The translations under genes were made by a program, and so were the position numbers. A stretch of 8,285 bases of DNA. It comes from UBA4363 sp002393965 (GTDB taxonomy: Bacteria; Bacteroidota; Bacteroidia; Bacteroidales; Paludibacteraceae). Position 1 is the stretch's first letter; the number at the start of each line of letters is the position of its first letter. The notes below the pieces were generated by a model that saw only the letters and a program-made list of their open reading frames with translations, was not told where the DNA came from and made no database searches. Location of the stretch: contig CAMNLA010000039.1 in NCBI GenBank assembly GCA_946542925.1, forward strand, positions 1 to 8,285, in the 5' to 3' direction. Below are positions 1 through 6,885 of this stretch, piece after piece.

Positions 1-70
1 TTTGCTTCGCAAGGAATCGGGCGGCGCCTCGGGATAACAAATAAATTTGTTCTCCTCTCGGCTTGCTCCG

Positions 71-337
71 ACATCCCTGCCTGTATTCTGACGTCCCGAT
101 GGGACTTTTCGTTTGTCTTGTTTCACAAGACATTTTGGGCGGACGGAGAGGTGACGCTCCTATGGAGTTCTGAGCGGAATGGGCGTTTTATACAGGGGTT
201 GAAACCCCTGCCTGTATTATAACGTCCCTACGGGACTTGCTATGGGGTGGTGACGCTCCTACGGAGTTCTAAGTGGCCGGACATTGTGAAAGCAGGGGTT
301 ACACCCCTGCCTGTGATCTGTCACCCCTACGGGGTTC
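71..337. repeat. Array of short palindromes with partly tandem organisation
   Basis: This intergenic array is built from small hairpin units. The clearest stems are 93-105 (GTCCC-GAT-GGGAC), 115-131 (GTCTTGT-TTC-ACAAGAC), 157-167 (CTCC-TAT-GGAG), 193-210 (CAGGGGTT-GA-AACCCCTG), 224-236 (GTCCC-TAC-GGGAC), 256-266 (CTCC-TAC-GGAG), 292-310 (GCAGGGGT-TAC-ACCCCTGC) and 323-335 (ACCCC-TAC-GGGGT). The phrase CCCTGCCTGT recurs at 74-83, 206-215 and 305-314. The phrase GTGACGCTCCTA opens units at 151 and 250. The stems differ between copies but keep pairing, while loops and flanks stay similar. This looks like a dispersed intergenic repeat family; I cannot name it. No gene is supported inside it. A further AT-rich palindrome, AACAAAT-AA-ATTTGTT, lies just upstream at 36-51. 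Confidence 0.8.
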
Positions 338-348
338 TGCTTGGTCTG
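151..348. repeat. Two imperfect tandem copies with a period of about 99 bp
   Basis: Positions 151-249 and 250-348 align as two diverged copies. Each has, in order, a GTGACGCTCCTA..GGAGTTCT element, a variable spacer, a CAGGGGTT..ACCCCTGCCTGT hairpin and a CCC-TAC-GGG hairpin. The CTCC hairpin recurs 99 bp later (157 to 256) and the CCC-TAC-GGG hairpin also 99 bp later (224 to 323). The spacers between the hairpins have diverged much more than the hairpins themselves. Confidence 0.75.
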
Positions 349-432
349 ACGCCGGAAAGGCGGGGGCCTTTTGTTTCCAATGAATCGGGAGACACCTTGG
401 CATCGTTTTTGAATAAACCTTTTATAATCGCC

Positions 433-474
433 AAAACGAAAAGTACACGTTTTTAAAACGAAAAGTACATTTTT
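433..474. repeat. 22-bp-period direct repeat (AAAACGAAAAGTACA)
   Basis: The 15-bp string AAAACGAAAAGTACA occurs at 433-447 and again at 455-469, a period of 22 bp. The first copy is followed by CGTTTTT, so AAAACG (433-438) and CGTTTT (448-453) also form an inverted repeat. The second copy has lost the CG and continues into T-rich sequence. The unit sits directly upstream of a hairpin terminator. Its function is unknown; it could be a degenerate intergenic repeat or a protein-binding direct repeat. Confidence 0.75.
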
Positions 475-475
475 C

Positions 476-523
476 AAAAAAAGGAAGGCAGAGAACCGGT
501 AAGTGGCGGTACTCTGCCTTTTT
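476..523. terminator. Rho-independent terminator, probably bidirectional
   Basis: A 9-bp stem, AAGGCAGAG (485-493) with CTCTGCCTT (512-520), is followed by T5 at 519-523. A second inner stem, ACCG (495-498) with CGGT (507-510), closes an 8-nt loop. On the other side seven A residues (476-482) precede the stem, so read on the minus strand the hairpin is also followed by a T-run. It separates the repeat-rich left end from the helicase gene. No gene inside the window obviously ends here, so the transcript it would stop starts further left or is non-coding. Confidence 0.75.
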
Positions 524-663
524 GTCGTTCAAACGGCGGATGAATGCAGTTTAATCACTTGCTAATTGATAATACCTGTCTTCTGTTTCTCGCACCTCTC
601 AGATCCTTGCACAGATATCTTTTCTTCATCACGAAGTCGATGCCAAGTGGAGAGGGTATGTAT
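524..663. other. Non-coding stretch upstream of the helicase promoter
   Basis: I see no supported gene, RNA or repeat here. An open frame on the minus strand (555-794) runs through the helicase promoter and over its start codon. It has no recognisable protein features, so I do not call it. Confidence 0.5.
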
Positions 664-694
664 TTCGGGAATAAGTCCAAAAATTCTATCTTTG
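664..694 (+). promoter_or_regulatory. Bacteroidota-type promoter for the helicase gene
   Basis: TATCTTTG at 687-694 fits the TAnnTTTG -7 consensus of the Bacteroidota primary sigma factor. TTCG at 664-667, a 3-of-4 match to the TTTG -33 box, lies exactly 19 bp upstream. The start codon at 760 follows after a leader of roughly 60 nt. The promoter would drive the helicase and the overlapping queH. Confidence 0.65.
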
Positions 695-759
695 TAAATT
701 CATAAACGAATACTCTCCCCCCGTAATTCTCCTTCGACCTTATTTCACAGAAATCAGGC

Positions 760-3102
760 ATGAAAAAAGACAGTGAACTACTTAACGACCTCAACGAAAG
801 CCAGCGTGAGGCCGTACTTTATAATGAAGGTCCGTCGCTGGTCATTGCAGGAGCCGGATCGGGTAAGACACGTGTATTGACCTATAAGGTTGCGTGGCTC
901 ATCCAGCAGGGGCTGCCACCAGAAAGCATCCTATCGCTGACATTCACCAACAAGGCCGCCCGTGAGATGCGTGAGCGGATTGCGTCGATGGTCGGATGGT
1001 TCGTTGCACGTCGCATCTTCATGGGTACGTTTCACTCCGTCTTCGGTCGATTCCTACGGACTCATGCGGCACTCATTGGATTCACGCCCGACTTCACCAT
1101 CTATGATACGACAGACAGTAAGAGTCTGATGAAATCCATCATCAAAGACGCGGGTCTGGACGAGAAGCAATACAAGACAACCACGGTCCTGAATCGTATT
1201 TCATCCGCCAAGAACCACCTCATAGCGGCGCGGGTATATGTCAATGACGAAAACATCATGCGAGCGGACCGAGAGCAACAGATGCCGATGTTGGGAGAAC
1301 TGTACATGCGCTATGCGGACCGATGCAAAATGAGTAATGCGATGGACTTCGACGACATGCTCCTCTTCACCAACATCCTTTTCCGTGATCATCCCGACGT
1401 ATTGCAGCAGTATCAAGACTTTTTCCAGTACATCTTAGTGGACGAGTATCAAGATACCAACTTCGCCCAATATCTCATCATAAAGAAACTTGCAGAGAAT
1501 CACCATCGACTGTGTGTAGTAGGCGATGATGCTCAGAGCATCTACTCCTTTCGCGGTGCCAACATCGACAACATCCTCGGTTTCCAGAAACAGTATCCGG
1601 AGTGTCGTCTATTCAAACTGGAGCAGAACTACCGTTCGACTCAGACCATTGTCAACGCCGCGAACAGTCTGATAGGCAAGAACCACGGTCAGATTCGCAA
1701 ACACGTATTCTCCGAAAACGAAAAGGGAGAAAAGATCGAAGTCAAGGGTGTTTACAGCGACATGGAAGAGGGTTTCAGCGTAGCGAACGACATTCGTTCC
1801 CTGCACCGCAAGGATTCGTATGAAGACATTGCGATACTGTATCGCACCAATGCCCAGAGCCGTGTGATAGAAGATGCCATGCGCAAGTCAGCCATTCCGT
1901 ACCGTATCTACGGCGGTCTCTCGTTCTATCAGCGGCGAGAGATCAAGGATGCGATCTGTTACCTACGTCTTGTGCTGAACACGAATGACGAAGAGGCGCT
2001 CAAGCGCGTCATCAACGTCCCGACGCGCGGAATCGGTGAAACCACGCTCCGCAAATTGCTGGACTCAGCGCATCTGCATGGTGTTTCGGTGTGGGAGGTA
2101 CTCCATGATCCGATATCCTTCAACCTAAACGTCCATTCCGGCACATCCCGCCGTCTTGCCGAGTTCGCCTCGATCATCGAGTCCCACCGTCAGCATCTCA
2201 CCGACAGAGACGCATACACATTGGCGAAAGAGATCATCCAATCGTCGGGACTGCTTAGGGAAGCCCGAGAAGACGAGAGTGCCGAGGGCAAGAGTCGTGA
2301 GGAGAACTTAGAGGAACTGCTCAACGCCATACATGACTTCTCGGATTCCCGATATGAGGAGACGGGAGAGACTGTCCTATTGAAGGACTTCATGGCCGAA
2401 GTGTCGCTCCAGACCGATCAGGACCAGAAAGAGGATGACGCTCAGACTGAGAAAGTAACCCTGATGACTGTCCATGCAGCCAAGGGATTGGAGTTCAAGC
2501 ACGTCTTCATTGTTGGCATGGAAGAGGAACTCTTCCCAAGCAATCTATCTCGGACAGAGCGGGAAATCGAAGAGGAACGTCGTCTATTCTACGTAGCGCT
2601 CACGAGAGCCAAGCAGACCTGTCATATCAGTCATGCGCGCAGTCGTTTTCGTAATGGTCAGACGAACCTCTGCACTCCGAGTCGTTTTCTCTCGGACATA
2701 GATCTCACCTATCTAGACATAGAAGACTCGAATCTCTTCCGTGACCCATCTGGAGGAGCGGAGACATACGAAGACGAATGGTTGAGAGAGCGTCAGACGT
2801 TCGGAGGAGCGGTCTTTCGGAGAGAGCATCCGGAGGTATTGGGAAGCCACATATCTACGTCAGAAAAGAAAGACCTCCGACATCTGAAAAAGATACCTAC
2901 CACGTCAGCCCCTGAGCGGAGGACGGAAGCCCCGAACGGGATGCGCATCGGTTCGGTCGTCGAGCACGCTAATTTCGGTAAAGGCATAGTAGAGGACCTC
3001 ACGACACTGGGCAACGACTGGCGAGCCACGGTTCGTTTCGAGCACGTTGGCGTCAAGAACCTGTTGTTGAAATTCGCCAAACTCACCATCCTGAAACCAT
3101 GA
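760..3102 (+). CDS. uvrD: UvrD/PcrA-type SF1A ATP-dependent DNA helicase
   Basis: This 780-residue protein is a complete superfamily 1A 3'-to-5' DNA helicase, the class that unwinds DNA in nucleotide excision repair, mismatch repair and replication-transcription conflicts. The motifs appear in order: Q motif around Gln15, Walker A GAGSGKT (31-37), motif Ia LTFTNKAA, Walker B DEYQD (228-232), motif III VVGDDAQSIYSFRGA (from 253), motif IV EQNYRST, motif V TVHAAKGLEF (570-579) and motif VI RRLFYVALTRAK (607-618) with the arginine finger. The C-terminus from about 731 (GSVVEHANFGKG, then a VRF strand) matches the Tudor-like domain by which PcrA/UvrD binds RNA polymerase. Length is normal for the family. 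The stop overlaps the queH start as ATGA, suggesting translational coupling. UvrD and PcrA cannot be separated by motif alone; RecB-like nucleases are excluded by the absence of a nuclease domain. Confidence 0.96.
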   Translation: MKKDSELLNDLNESQREAVLYNEGPSLVIAGAGSGKTRVLTYKVAWLIQQGLPPESILSLTFTNKAAREMRERIASMVGWFVARRIFMGTFHSVFGRFLRTHAALIGFTPDFTIYDTTDSKSLMKSIIKDAGLDEKQYKTTTVLNRISSAKNHLIAARVYVNDENIMRADREQQMPMLGELYMRYADRCKMSNAMDFDDMLLFTNILFRDHPDVLQQYQDFFQYILVDEYQDTNFAQYLIIKKLAENHHRLCVVGDDAQSIYSFRGANIDNILGFQKQYPECRLFKLEQNYRSTQTIVNAANSLIGKNHGQIRKHVFSENEKGEKIEVKGVYSDMEEGFSVANDIRSLHRKDSYEDIAILYRTNAQSRVIEDAMRKSAIPYRIYGGLSFYQRREIKDAICYLRLVLNTNDEEALKRVINVPTRGIGETTLRKLLDSAHLHGVSVWEVLHDPISFNLNVHSGTSRRLAEFASIIESHRQHLTDRDAYTLAKEIIQSSGLLREAREDESAEGKSREENLEELLNAIHDFSDSRYEETGETVLLKDFMAEVSLQTDQDQKEDDAQTEKVTLMTVHAAKGLEFKHVFIVGMEEELFPSNLSRTEREIEEERRLFYVALTRAKQTCHISHARSRFRNGQTNLCTPSRFLSDIDLTYLDIEDSNLFRDPSGGAETYEDEWLRERQTFGGAVFRREHPEVLGSHISTSEKKDLRHLKKIPTTSAPERRTEAPNGMRIGSVVEHANFGKGIVEDLTTLGNDWRATVRFEHVGVKNLLLKFAKLTILKP

Positions 3103-3731
3103 ATCAAAGCGTCATCCGCATACCAGAAGAAGTAAGTCTCAGCGGTCAACTTGTGTTGCATGCGTGTTGTGCGCCGTGTTCAACCGCCATTGTCGAGTGG
3201 TTACTTGCTCACGAGATACGCCCTATTATCTTCTATTATAACCCCAACATCTACCCTTATGAAGAATATGAGCTTCGCAAGGAAGAGAGCAAGCGCCACG
3301 CGAAGCTCAACGGAATAGAATGGTACGATGGAGACTGGGAGCATGCGAAGTGGGTCACGGAGATGTGCGGTCACGAAAATGATCCAGAGAGAGGGGCACG
3401 TTGTTCGCTCTGTTTCGGTATGCGTCTGAGGGCAGCGGCAGCCTTTGCGCGGAAGTCGGGCATTCTGACGTTCGCCACCACACTAGCCTCATCGCGATGG
3501 AAGAACATAGTACAAGTCAATCAGGCGGGAGAAGAAGCCGGACGTGCGGAGAGAGTACGATTTTGGGCGCAGAACTGGCGACGAGGCGGTCTTCAGGAGC
3601 GTCGGAATGAGTTATTGCGTGAAGGTCGGTTTTACAATCAGCGTTATTGTGGATGTGAGTACTCACTCAGCGGTGTGGCTGAACGAACCTCACCGACTGC
3701 ATCTGTTCCGACTCCATGCGATATCGGTTGA
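3099..3731 (+). CDS. queH: Epoxyqueuosine reductase QueH
   Basis: The product has 210 residues and belongs to the QueH (formerly DUF208) family. QueH reduces epoxyqueuosine to queuosine in the wobble position of tRNAs with GUN anticodons, and is the non-homologous alternative to the cobalamin enzyme QueG. The hallmark cysteines are present: HACCAPC (Cys23, Cys24, Cys27), RCSLCF (Cys102, Cys105) and YCGCEYSL (Cys184, Cys186), consistent with an iron-sulfur and metal site in the cytoplasm. The start ATG lies in the ATGA overlap with the helicase stop, so the gene relies on that transcript and probably on coupled translation. After YCGCEYSL, where I expect the family to end, about 20 further residues (SGVAERTSPTASVPTPCDIG) are encoded antisense to the end of the convergent GHL10 gene. 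They look like read-out to the next stop rather than a domain. Confidence 0.93.
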   Translation: MNQSVIRIPEEVSLSGQLVLHACCAPCSTAIVEWLLAHEIRPIIFYYNPNIYPYEEYELRKEESKRHAKLNGIEWYDGDWEHAKWVTEMCGHENDPERGARCSLCFGMRLRAAAAFARKSGILTFATTLASSRWKNIVQVNQAGEEAGRAERVRFWAQNWRRGGLQERRNELLREGRFYNQRYCGCEYSLSGVAERTSPTASVPTPCDIG

Positions 3732-5316
3732 AAGTCGTGACGCAGACATCATACTCTCCTTCTTCTGAGACATAAGGAGTCAAGTCTGCTGCCGTATTGT
3801 GCGTCAAGAAAGTCGGGTGAGTCATAGAGGGCATGGTCATTGTCGCAGCAGTTGCCGTTCCGTCGGGCAAATGTTCCCGTTTCGTCACATAGACGGCATA
3901 GAACAGCGGATTGAGTCCATGATCCAGAGAATCGAGACATACGGCATCCCATGTCAGCATCACCTCGTCGTTTCCGTCGTCCTGAGTGCCCATGCTTCGT
4001 TCGAGCCTCACGTTGCGAGGTTGCGGTGAGACGTAGAAGAACGCTGAATCGCCCGACGCGATACGTGGAGCGGGCGGAGTCAGTACGTTGTCGGAATAGA
4101 GGAACTGCTGAAGAGAATCATTGAGGCCTTGAATATTGCGAACAAAATACTTAGCGGAATAGAACATTTCCCCCTTCACCTGTTCGCCAAAGGAGCGGTT
4201 CAAGCGCATCTGCCTCACCAGTTCGTTGGGCCGTTGCCATGCTGGAGCTGTCATTTTCTGAGCCGGGAAAGACGCGTAGAGCGAGATATAAAGATTCGTC
4301 CTGTCGTCCGGAGTATTGGCGATCCACCACGGGAGCAGTACGCCATAGTCGGCGTTGCGTTTTCCTATCTCCCAATACAACTGAGGAGCCACATAGTCAA
4401 TCCACCCCTTCTCCATCCATTTCAAGACATCGGCGTACAAGTCGTCATAGTTCTGCAATCCGCGCATTGTCTCGGACCCCCGCACGTCGTTAGTCCTGTG
4501 TCGCCAGACGCCAAACGGGCTGATTCCGAACTGCACCCATGGTTTGGCATGCCGTATGGTCTCGGAGACCGCCTGGATGGTCCGATCCACATTATCTCTG
4601 CGCCAGTCGTCGATGGACGAGAACCCACGCGGGTTCTCGCGGAACGTCTGCAGGTCCTGGAATGTCTCACCAGGTACGGGATAAGGATAGAAATAATCAT
4701 CAAAGACCACGGCGTCAACGTCGTAGCGTCTCACGACATCCTCCACAATATGGCAGAGATACTCATGAGTCTCGTCCATTCCAGGATTGAAATAGAATCG
4801 TCCGTTGTACTTCACGAACCATTCGGGATGTCGGAGCAAAGCGTGAGAAGCGTCGAGCGACGAGGTATTGGAAAACATCGTGGCGCGATAGGGGTTTATC
4901 CATACGTGCACCTCCATACAACGGCTGTGAGCTTCGGCTATCAAAAACGAAAGTGGATCGTAGTAAGGATTTGACTCCAGTCCCTGCCGTCCATTCAGAT
5001 AGAGAGACCATGGTTCAATCTGAGAATCGTAGAGGGCATCCGCTGAAGGTCGTATCTGGAAAATGACCGTATTGATACCGTTCTGGCTAAACGAATCAAG
5101 GTAGCGTCTCAACTCGCGTTGCTGCGTCTCCACGGGCAGTCCTTTCTCGGACGGCCAGTCGATATTAGCCACCGTCGCCATCCATACGGCGCGCATCTCT
5201 CGCTTGGCAGCAAATAAAGACGAAAAGAGCGACAGGAAGAGTATTGTCCACAAAAGTGCCCCCCAACGTATGCGTTTCGTTACCCATCCATCCCTTCTAT
5301 TTACAGATTCATCCAT
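3667..5316 (-). CDS. Exported GHL10-type glycosyl hydrolase-like protein
   Basis: The 549-residue product starts with a positively charged segment (RRDGWVTKRIRW) and a hydrophobic stretch at about 19-36 ending LFA-AKRE, a likely type I signal peptide. The body from about residue 38 to 400 is the glycosyl hydrolase-like 10 fold (family formerly DUF187). It begins MRAVWMATVANIDWPS and contains INTVIFQIRPSADALY (81-96), EVHVWINPYRATM (135-147), VVFDDYFYPYP (203-213) and FGISPFGVWR (263-272), then IDYVAPQLYWEI (306-317). E. coli DigH, of the same family, cleaves denuded peptidoglycan glycan strands, so a cell-wall role is inferred; the substrate here is not shown. The last 130 or so residues (PQPRNVRLER.., VMLTWDA.., FYAVYVTKRE) resemble a fibronectin type III-like domain. 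The gene is divergent from the regulator and convergent with queH, overlapping it by 65 bp. I found no clear promoter. Confidence 0.9.
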   Translation of the reverse strand: MDESVNRRDGWVTKRIRWGALLWTILFLSLFSSLFAAKREMRAVWMATVANIDWPSEKGLPVETQQRELRRYLDSFSQNGINTVIFQIRPSADALYDSQIEPWSLYLNGRQGLESNPYYDPLSFLIAEAHSRCMEVHVWINPYRATMFSNTSSLDASHALLRHPEWFVKYNGRFYFNPGMDETHEYLCHIVEDVVRRYDVDAVVFDDYFYPYPVPGETFQDLQTFRENPRGFSSIDDWRRDNVDRTIQAVSETIRHAKPWVQFGISPFGVWRHRTNDVRGSETMRGLQNYDDLYADVLKWMEKGWIDYVAPQLYWEIGKRNADYGVLLPWWIANTPDDRTNLYISLYASFPAQKMTAPAWQRPNELVRQMRLNRSFGEQVKGEMFYSAKYFVRNIQGLNDSLQQFLYSDNVLTPPAPRIASGDSAFFYVSPQPRNVRLERSMGTQDDGNDEVMLTWDAVCLDSLDHGLNPLFYAVYVTKREHLPDGTATAATMTMPSMTHPTFLTHNTAADLTPYVSEEGEYDVCVTTFNRYRMESEQMQSVRFVQPHR

Positions 5317-5492
5317 TCGTCGCTGATTATTGTTTAATCTTTTTGCGAAGGTCTATAAAATTTTCCGTACTCTTGTTATCTACCTGCGTCTTTTTTAGTT
5401 TACGCAAAAGGAAAGAGCAAGTTGACGCCATGCAGAAGGGAGAAGCGTCAGAGCGGGTGATTCATTGCCCTTGACAGACGAAACATTAAGGA

Positions 5493-5524
5493 TTTGCACA
5501 TTCCAAATTATAGCGGTAAATTTG
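5493..5524 (+). promoter_or_regulatory. Bacteroidota-type promoter for the regulator-lptE operon
   Basis: TTTG at 5493-5496 and TAAATTTG at 5517-5524 match the -33 and -7 consensus (TTTG and TAnnTTTG) perfectly, with a 20-bp spacer, close to the usual 19. Transcription would begin near 5530, giving a leader of about 30 nt before the ATG at 5559. Confidence 0.75.
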
Positions 5525-5543
5525 TCATGTTTGATATGACAAA
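5521..5543. promoter_or_regulatory. Perfect palindrome on the regulator's promoter and start site
   Basis: TTTGTCAT (5521-5528) and ATGACAAA (5536-5543) are perfect 8-bp inverted arms around a 7-bp centre. With a G-U and a T-A pair in the centre, the RNA could form a 10-bp stem with a 3-nt loop. The left arm includes the TTTG of the -7 box, and the element covers the expected transcription start. It is well placed for an operator, possibly autoregulatory. The RNA-hairpin reading is weaker, because part of the left arm lies upstream of the expected start. Confidence 0.6.
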
Positions 5544-5558
5544 AATGCACTACTAACC

Positions 5559-6851
5559 ATGCAAAATGCTGAAATACAATCCGTCAAGAACCGGTTTGGC
5601 ATCATCGGCAACTCTGAGGCTCTCAACCGAGCCATTGAAACAGCCGTTCAGGTAGCCCCGACGGACCTTACCGTGCTGATACAAGGCGAGAGCGGTGTAG
5701 GCAAGGAGAACATAGCACAGATCATCCATCAATACAGTGTACGCAAACACGCACCCTACATTGCCGTGAACTGCGGTGCGATTCCGAGTGGTACGGTGGA
5801 CAGTGAGCTCTTCGGACATGAGAAAGGAGCTTTCACCGATGCCAAGAACGAGCGCAAGGGATATTTTGAGATAGCAGAGGGTGGCACCATCTTCCTTGAT
5901 GAAGTGGGCGAACTGCCGCTTGACGTGCAGAGCAAGTTGTTGCGTGTGTTGGAGAATCACGAATACATCCGAGTGGGAGGCAGTAAAGTACAGAAAGCCA
6001 ACGTACGTGTTGTCGGGGCGACGAATGTCAATCTGGAGCAGGCTATTGCGGACGGTAAATTCCGCACGGATCTCTATTACCGCATGAACACCATACCGAT
6101 CAGGATGCCATCGTTGCGAGAGCGGAAAGAAGACATCAACCTACTTTTCCGCAAATTCGCAAGCGACTTTGCTGAGACCTACCACCGTCCCTCTGTCAAA
6201 TTGGATCCATCAGCCCAGGAAGTTCTTGCCTCCTACCCCTGGCCAGGCAACATCCGTCAATTGAAGAATATTGCCGAACAGATTTCCGCCATCAGCGGCG
6301 GTCGTGAGATCAGTGCTCAGATGTTGCTGGAGTACCTACCCGAACGTAAAACAACCTCCTACATTCCCACCATTGCGGGAACGCACAATGCAAAGACCTT
6401 CGAGAACGAGCGAGAGATACTCTATCAGGTACTCTTCGACATGAAGAAAGACATGCAGGACCTCAAGAAACTCGTCAACGAGATCATACAGAAAGGCAAC
6501 ATACACGTTGATTCTCCGCTGAATCTCTCAGACAGTTCCACCGCCATCCTTGACCACATCAAGTCAGGTGACTTCCAGCAAGTTGACGAGGAAGAACTTC
6601 TGGAGCCAAAGGCTGACGGTCACGTCACTGTCTTGTCCGCCCCTCAGGTTGTATCGAGCAAGCATACGCCCCTCTCGGCCATTGACGAGGCCATAGTGGA
6701 TGCAGGAGAGACGCTGTCGCTTGCTGAGATTGAGAAAGAGACGATACGCAAGGCCCTTGAGAAGCATCGTGGGCGTCGTAAGTTAGCTGCCAAAGAACTC
6801 GGATTTTCCGAACGAACGCTCTACCGCAAGATCAAAGAATACGGCCTCTGA
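5559..6851 (+). CDS. AAA+ sigma-54-type transcriptional regulator with Fis-type HTH, GAFTDA variant
   Basis: The 430-residue product has the bacterial enhancer-binding protein layout but no N-terminal receiver or sensor domain; the AAA+ core starts by about residue 14. Visible motifs are Walker A GESGVGKE (43-50), the sigma-54 contact loop as GAFTDA (90-95), Walker B GGTIFLDE (108-115), sensor I GATN (153-156), FRTDLYYR (168-175) with the likely arginine fingers, and WPGNIRQLKN (228-237) at sensor II. A charged, probably coiled-coil linker (about 285-318) and a low-complexity acidic stretch follow. The Fis-type helix-turn-helix (386-430) ends the protein with KLAAKELGFSERTLYRKIKEYGL. The family hydrolyses ATP to remodel sigma-54 closed complexes. 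The Asp at residue 94 (GAT, 5838-5840) replaces the canonical Gly, so sigma-54 dependence should not be assumed. lptE follows after 34 bp on the same strand. Without a receiver, activity may be set by abundance, ligand or partner. Confidence 0.92.
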   Translation: MQNAEIQSVKNRFGIIGNSEALNRAIETAVQVAPTDLTVLIQGESGVGKENIAQIIHQYSVRKHAPYIAVNCGAIPSGTVDSELFGHEKGAFTDAKNERKGYFEIAEGGTIFLDEVGELPLDVQSKLLRVLENHEYIRVGGSKVQKANVRVVGATNVNLEQAIADGKFRTDLYYRMNTIPIRMPSLRERKEDINLLFRKFASDFAETYHRPSVKLDPSAQEVLASYPWPGNIRQLKNIAEQISAISGGREISAQMLLEYLPERKTTSYIPTIAGTHNAKTFENEREILYQVLFDMKKDMQDLKKLVNEIIQKGNIHVDSPLNLSDSSTAILDHIKSGDFQQVDEEELLEPKADGHVTVLSAPQVVSSKHTPLSAIDEAIVDAGETLSLAEIEKETIRKALEKHRGRRKLAAKELGFSERTLYRKIKEYGL

Positions 6852-6885
6852 GTGATTTCGAAAAAAGATTATTTAAATATCACCG

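Noticed and set aside
71..337. CRISPR array
   Set aside because: The repeats are palindromes of variable sequence and irregular spacing, without identical repeats, uniform spacers or nearby cas genes.
247..456. 69-codon plus-strand frame in the left repeat region
   Set aside because: It runs through the palindrome array and the 22-bp repeat, has no protein family features and its codons follow the repeat structure.
555..794. 79-codon minus-strand frame upstream of and overlapping the helicase start
   Set aside because: It covers the helicase promoter and start codon on the opposite strand and resembles no protein I know; most likely chance.
4129..4974. 281-codon plus-strand frame inside the GHL10 gene
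   Set aside because: It is long but antisense to a well-supported gene with clear family motifs; the product has no recognisable domain.
6852..6885. Separate promoter or terminator between the regulator and lptE
   Set aside because: Only a weak GTGAT/ATCAC inverted repeat is present; there is no TAnnTTTG box and no T-run after a stable stem.
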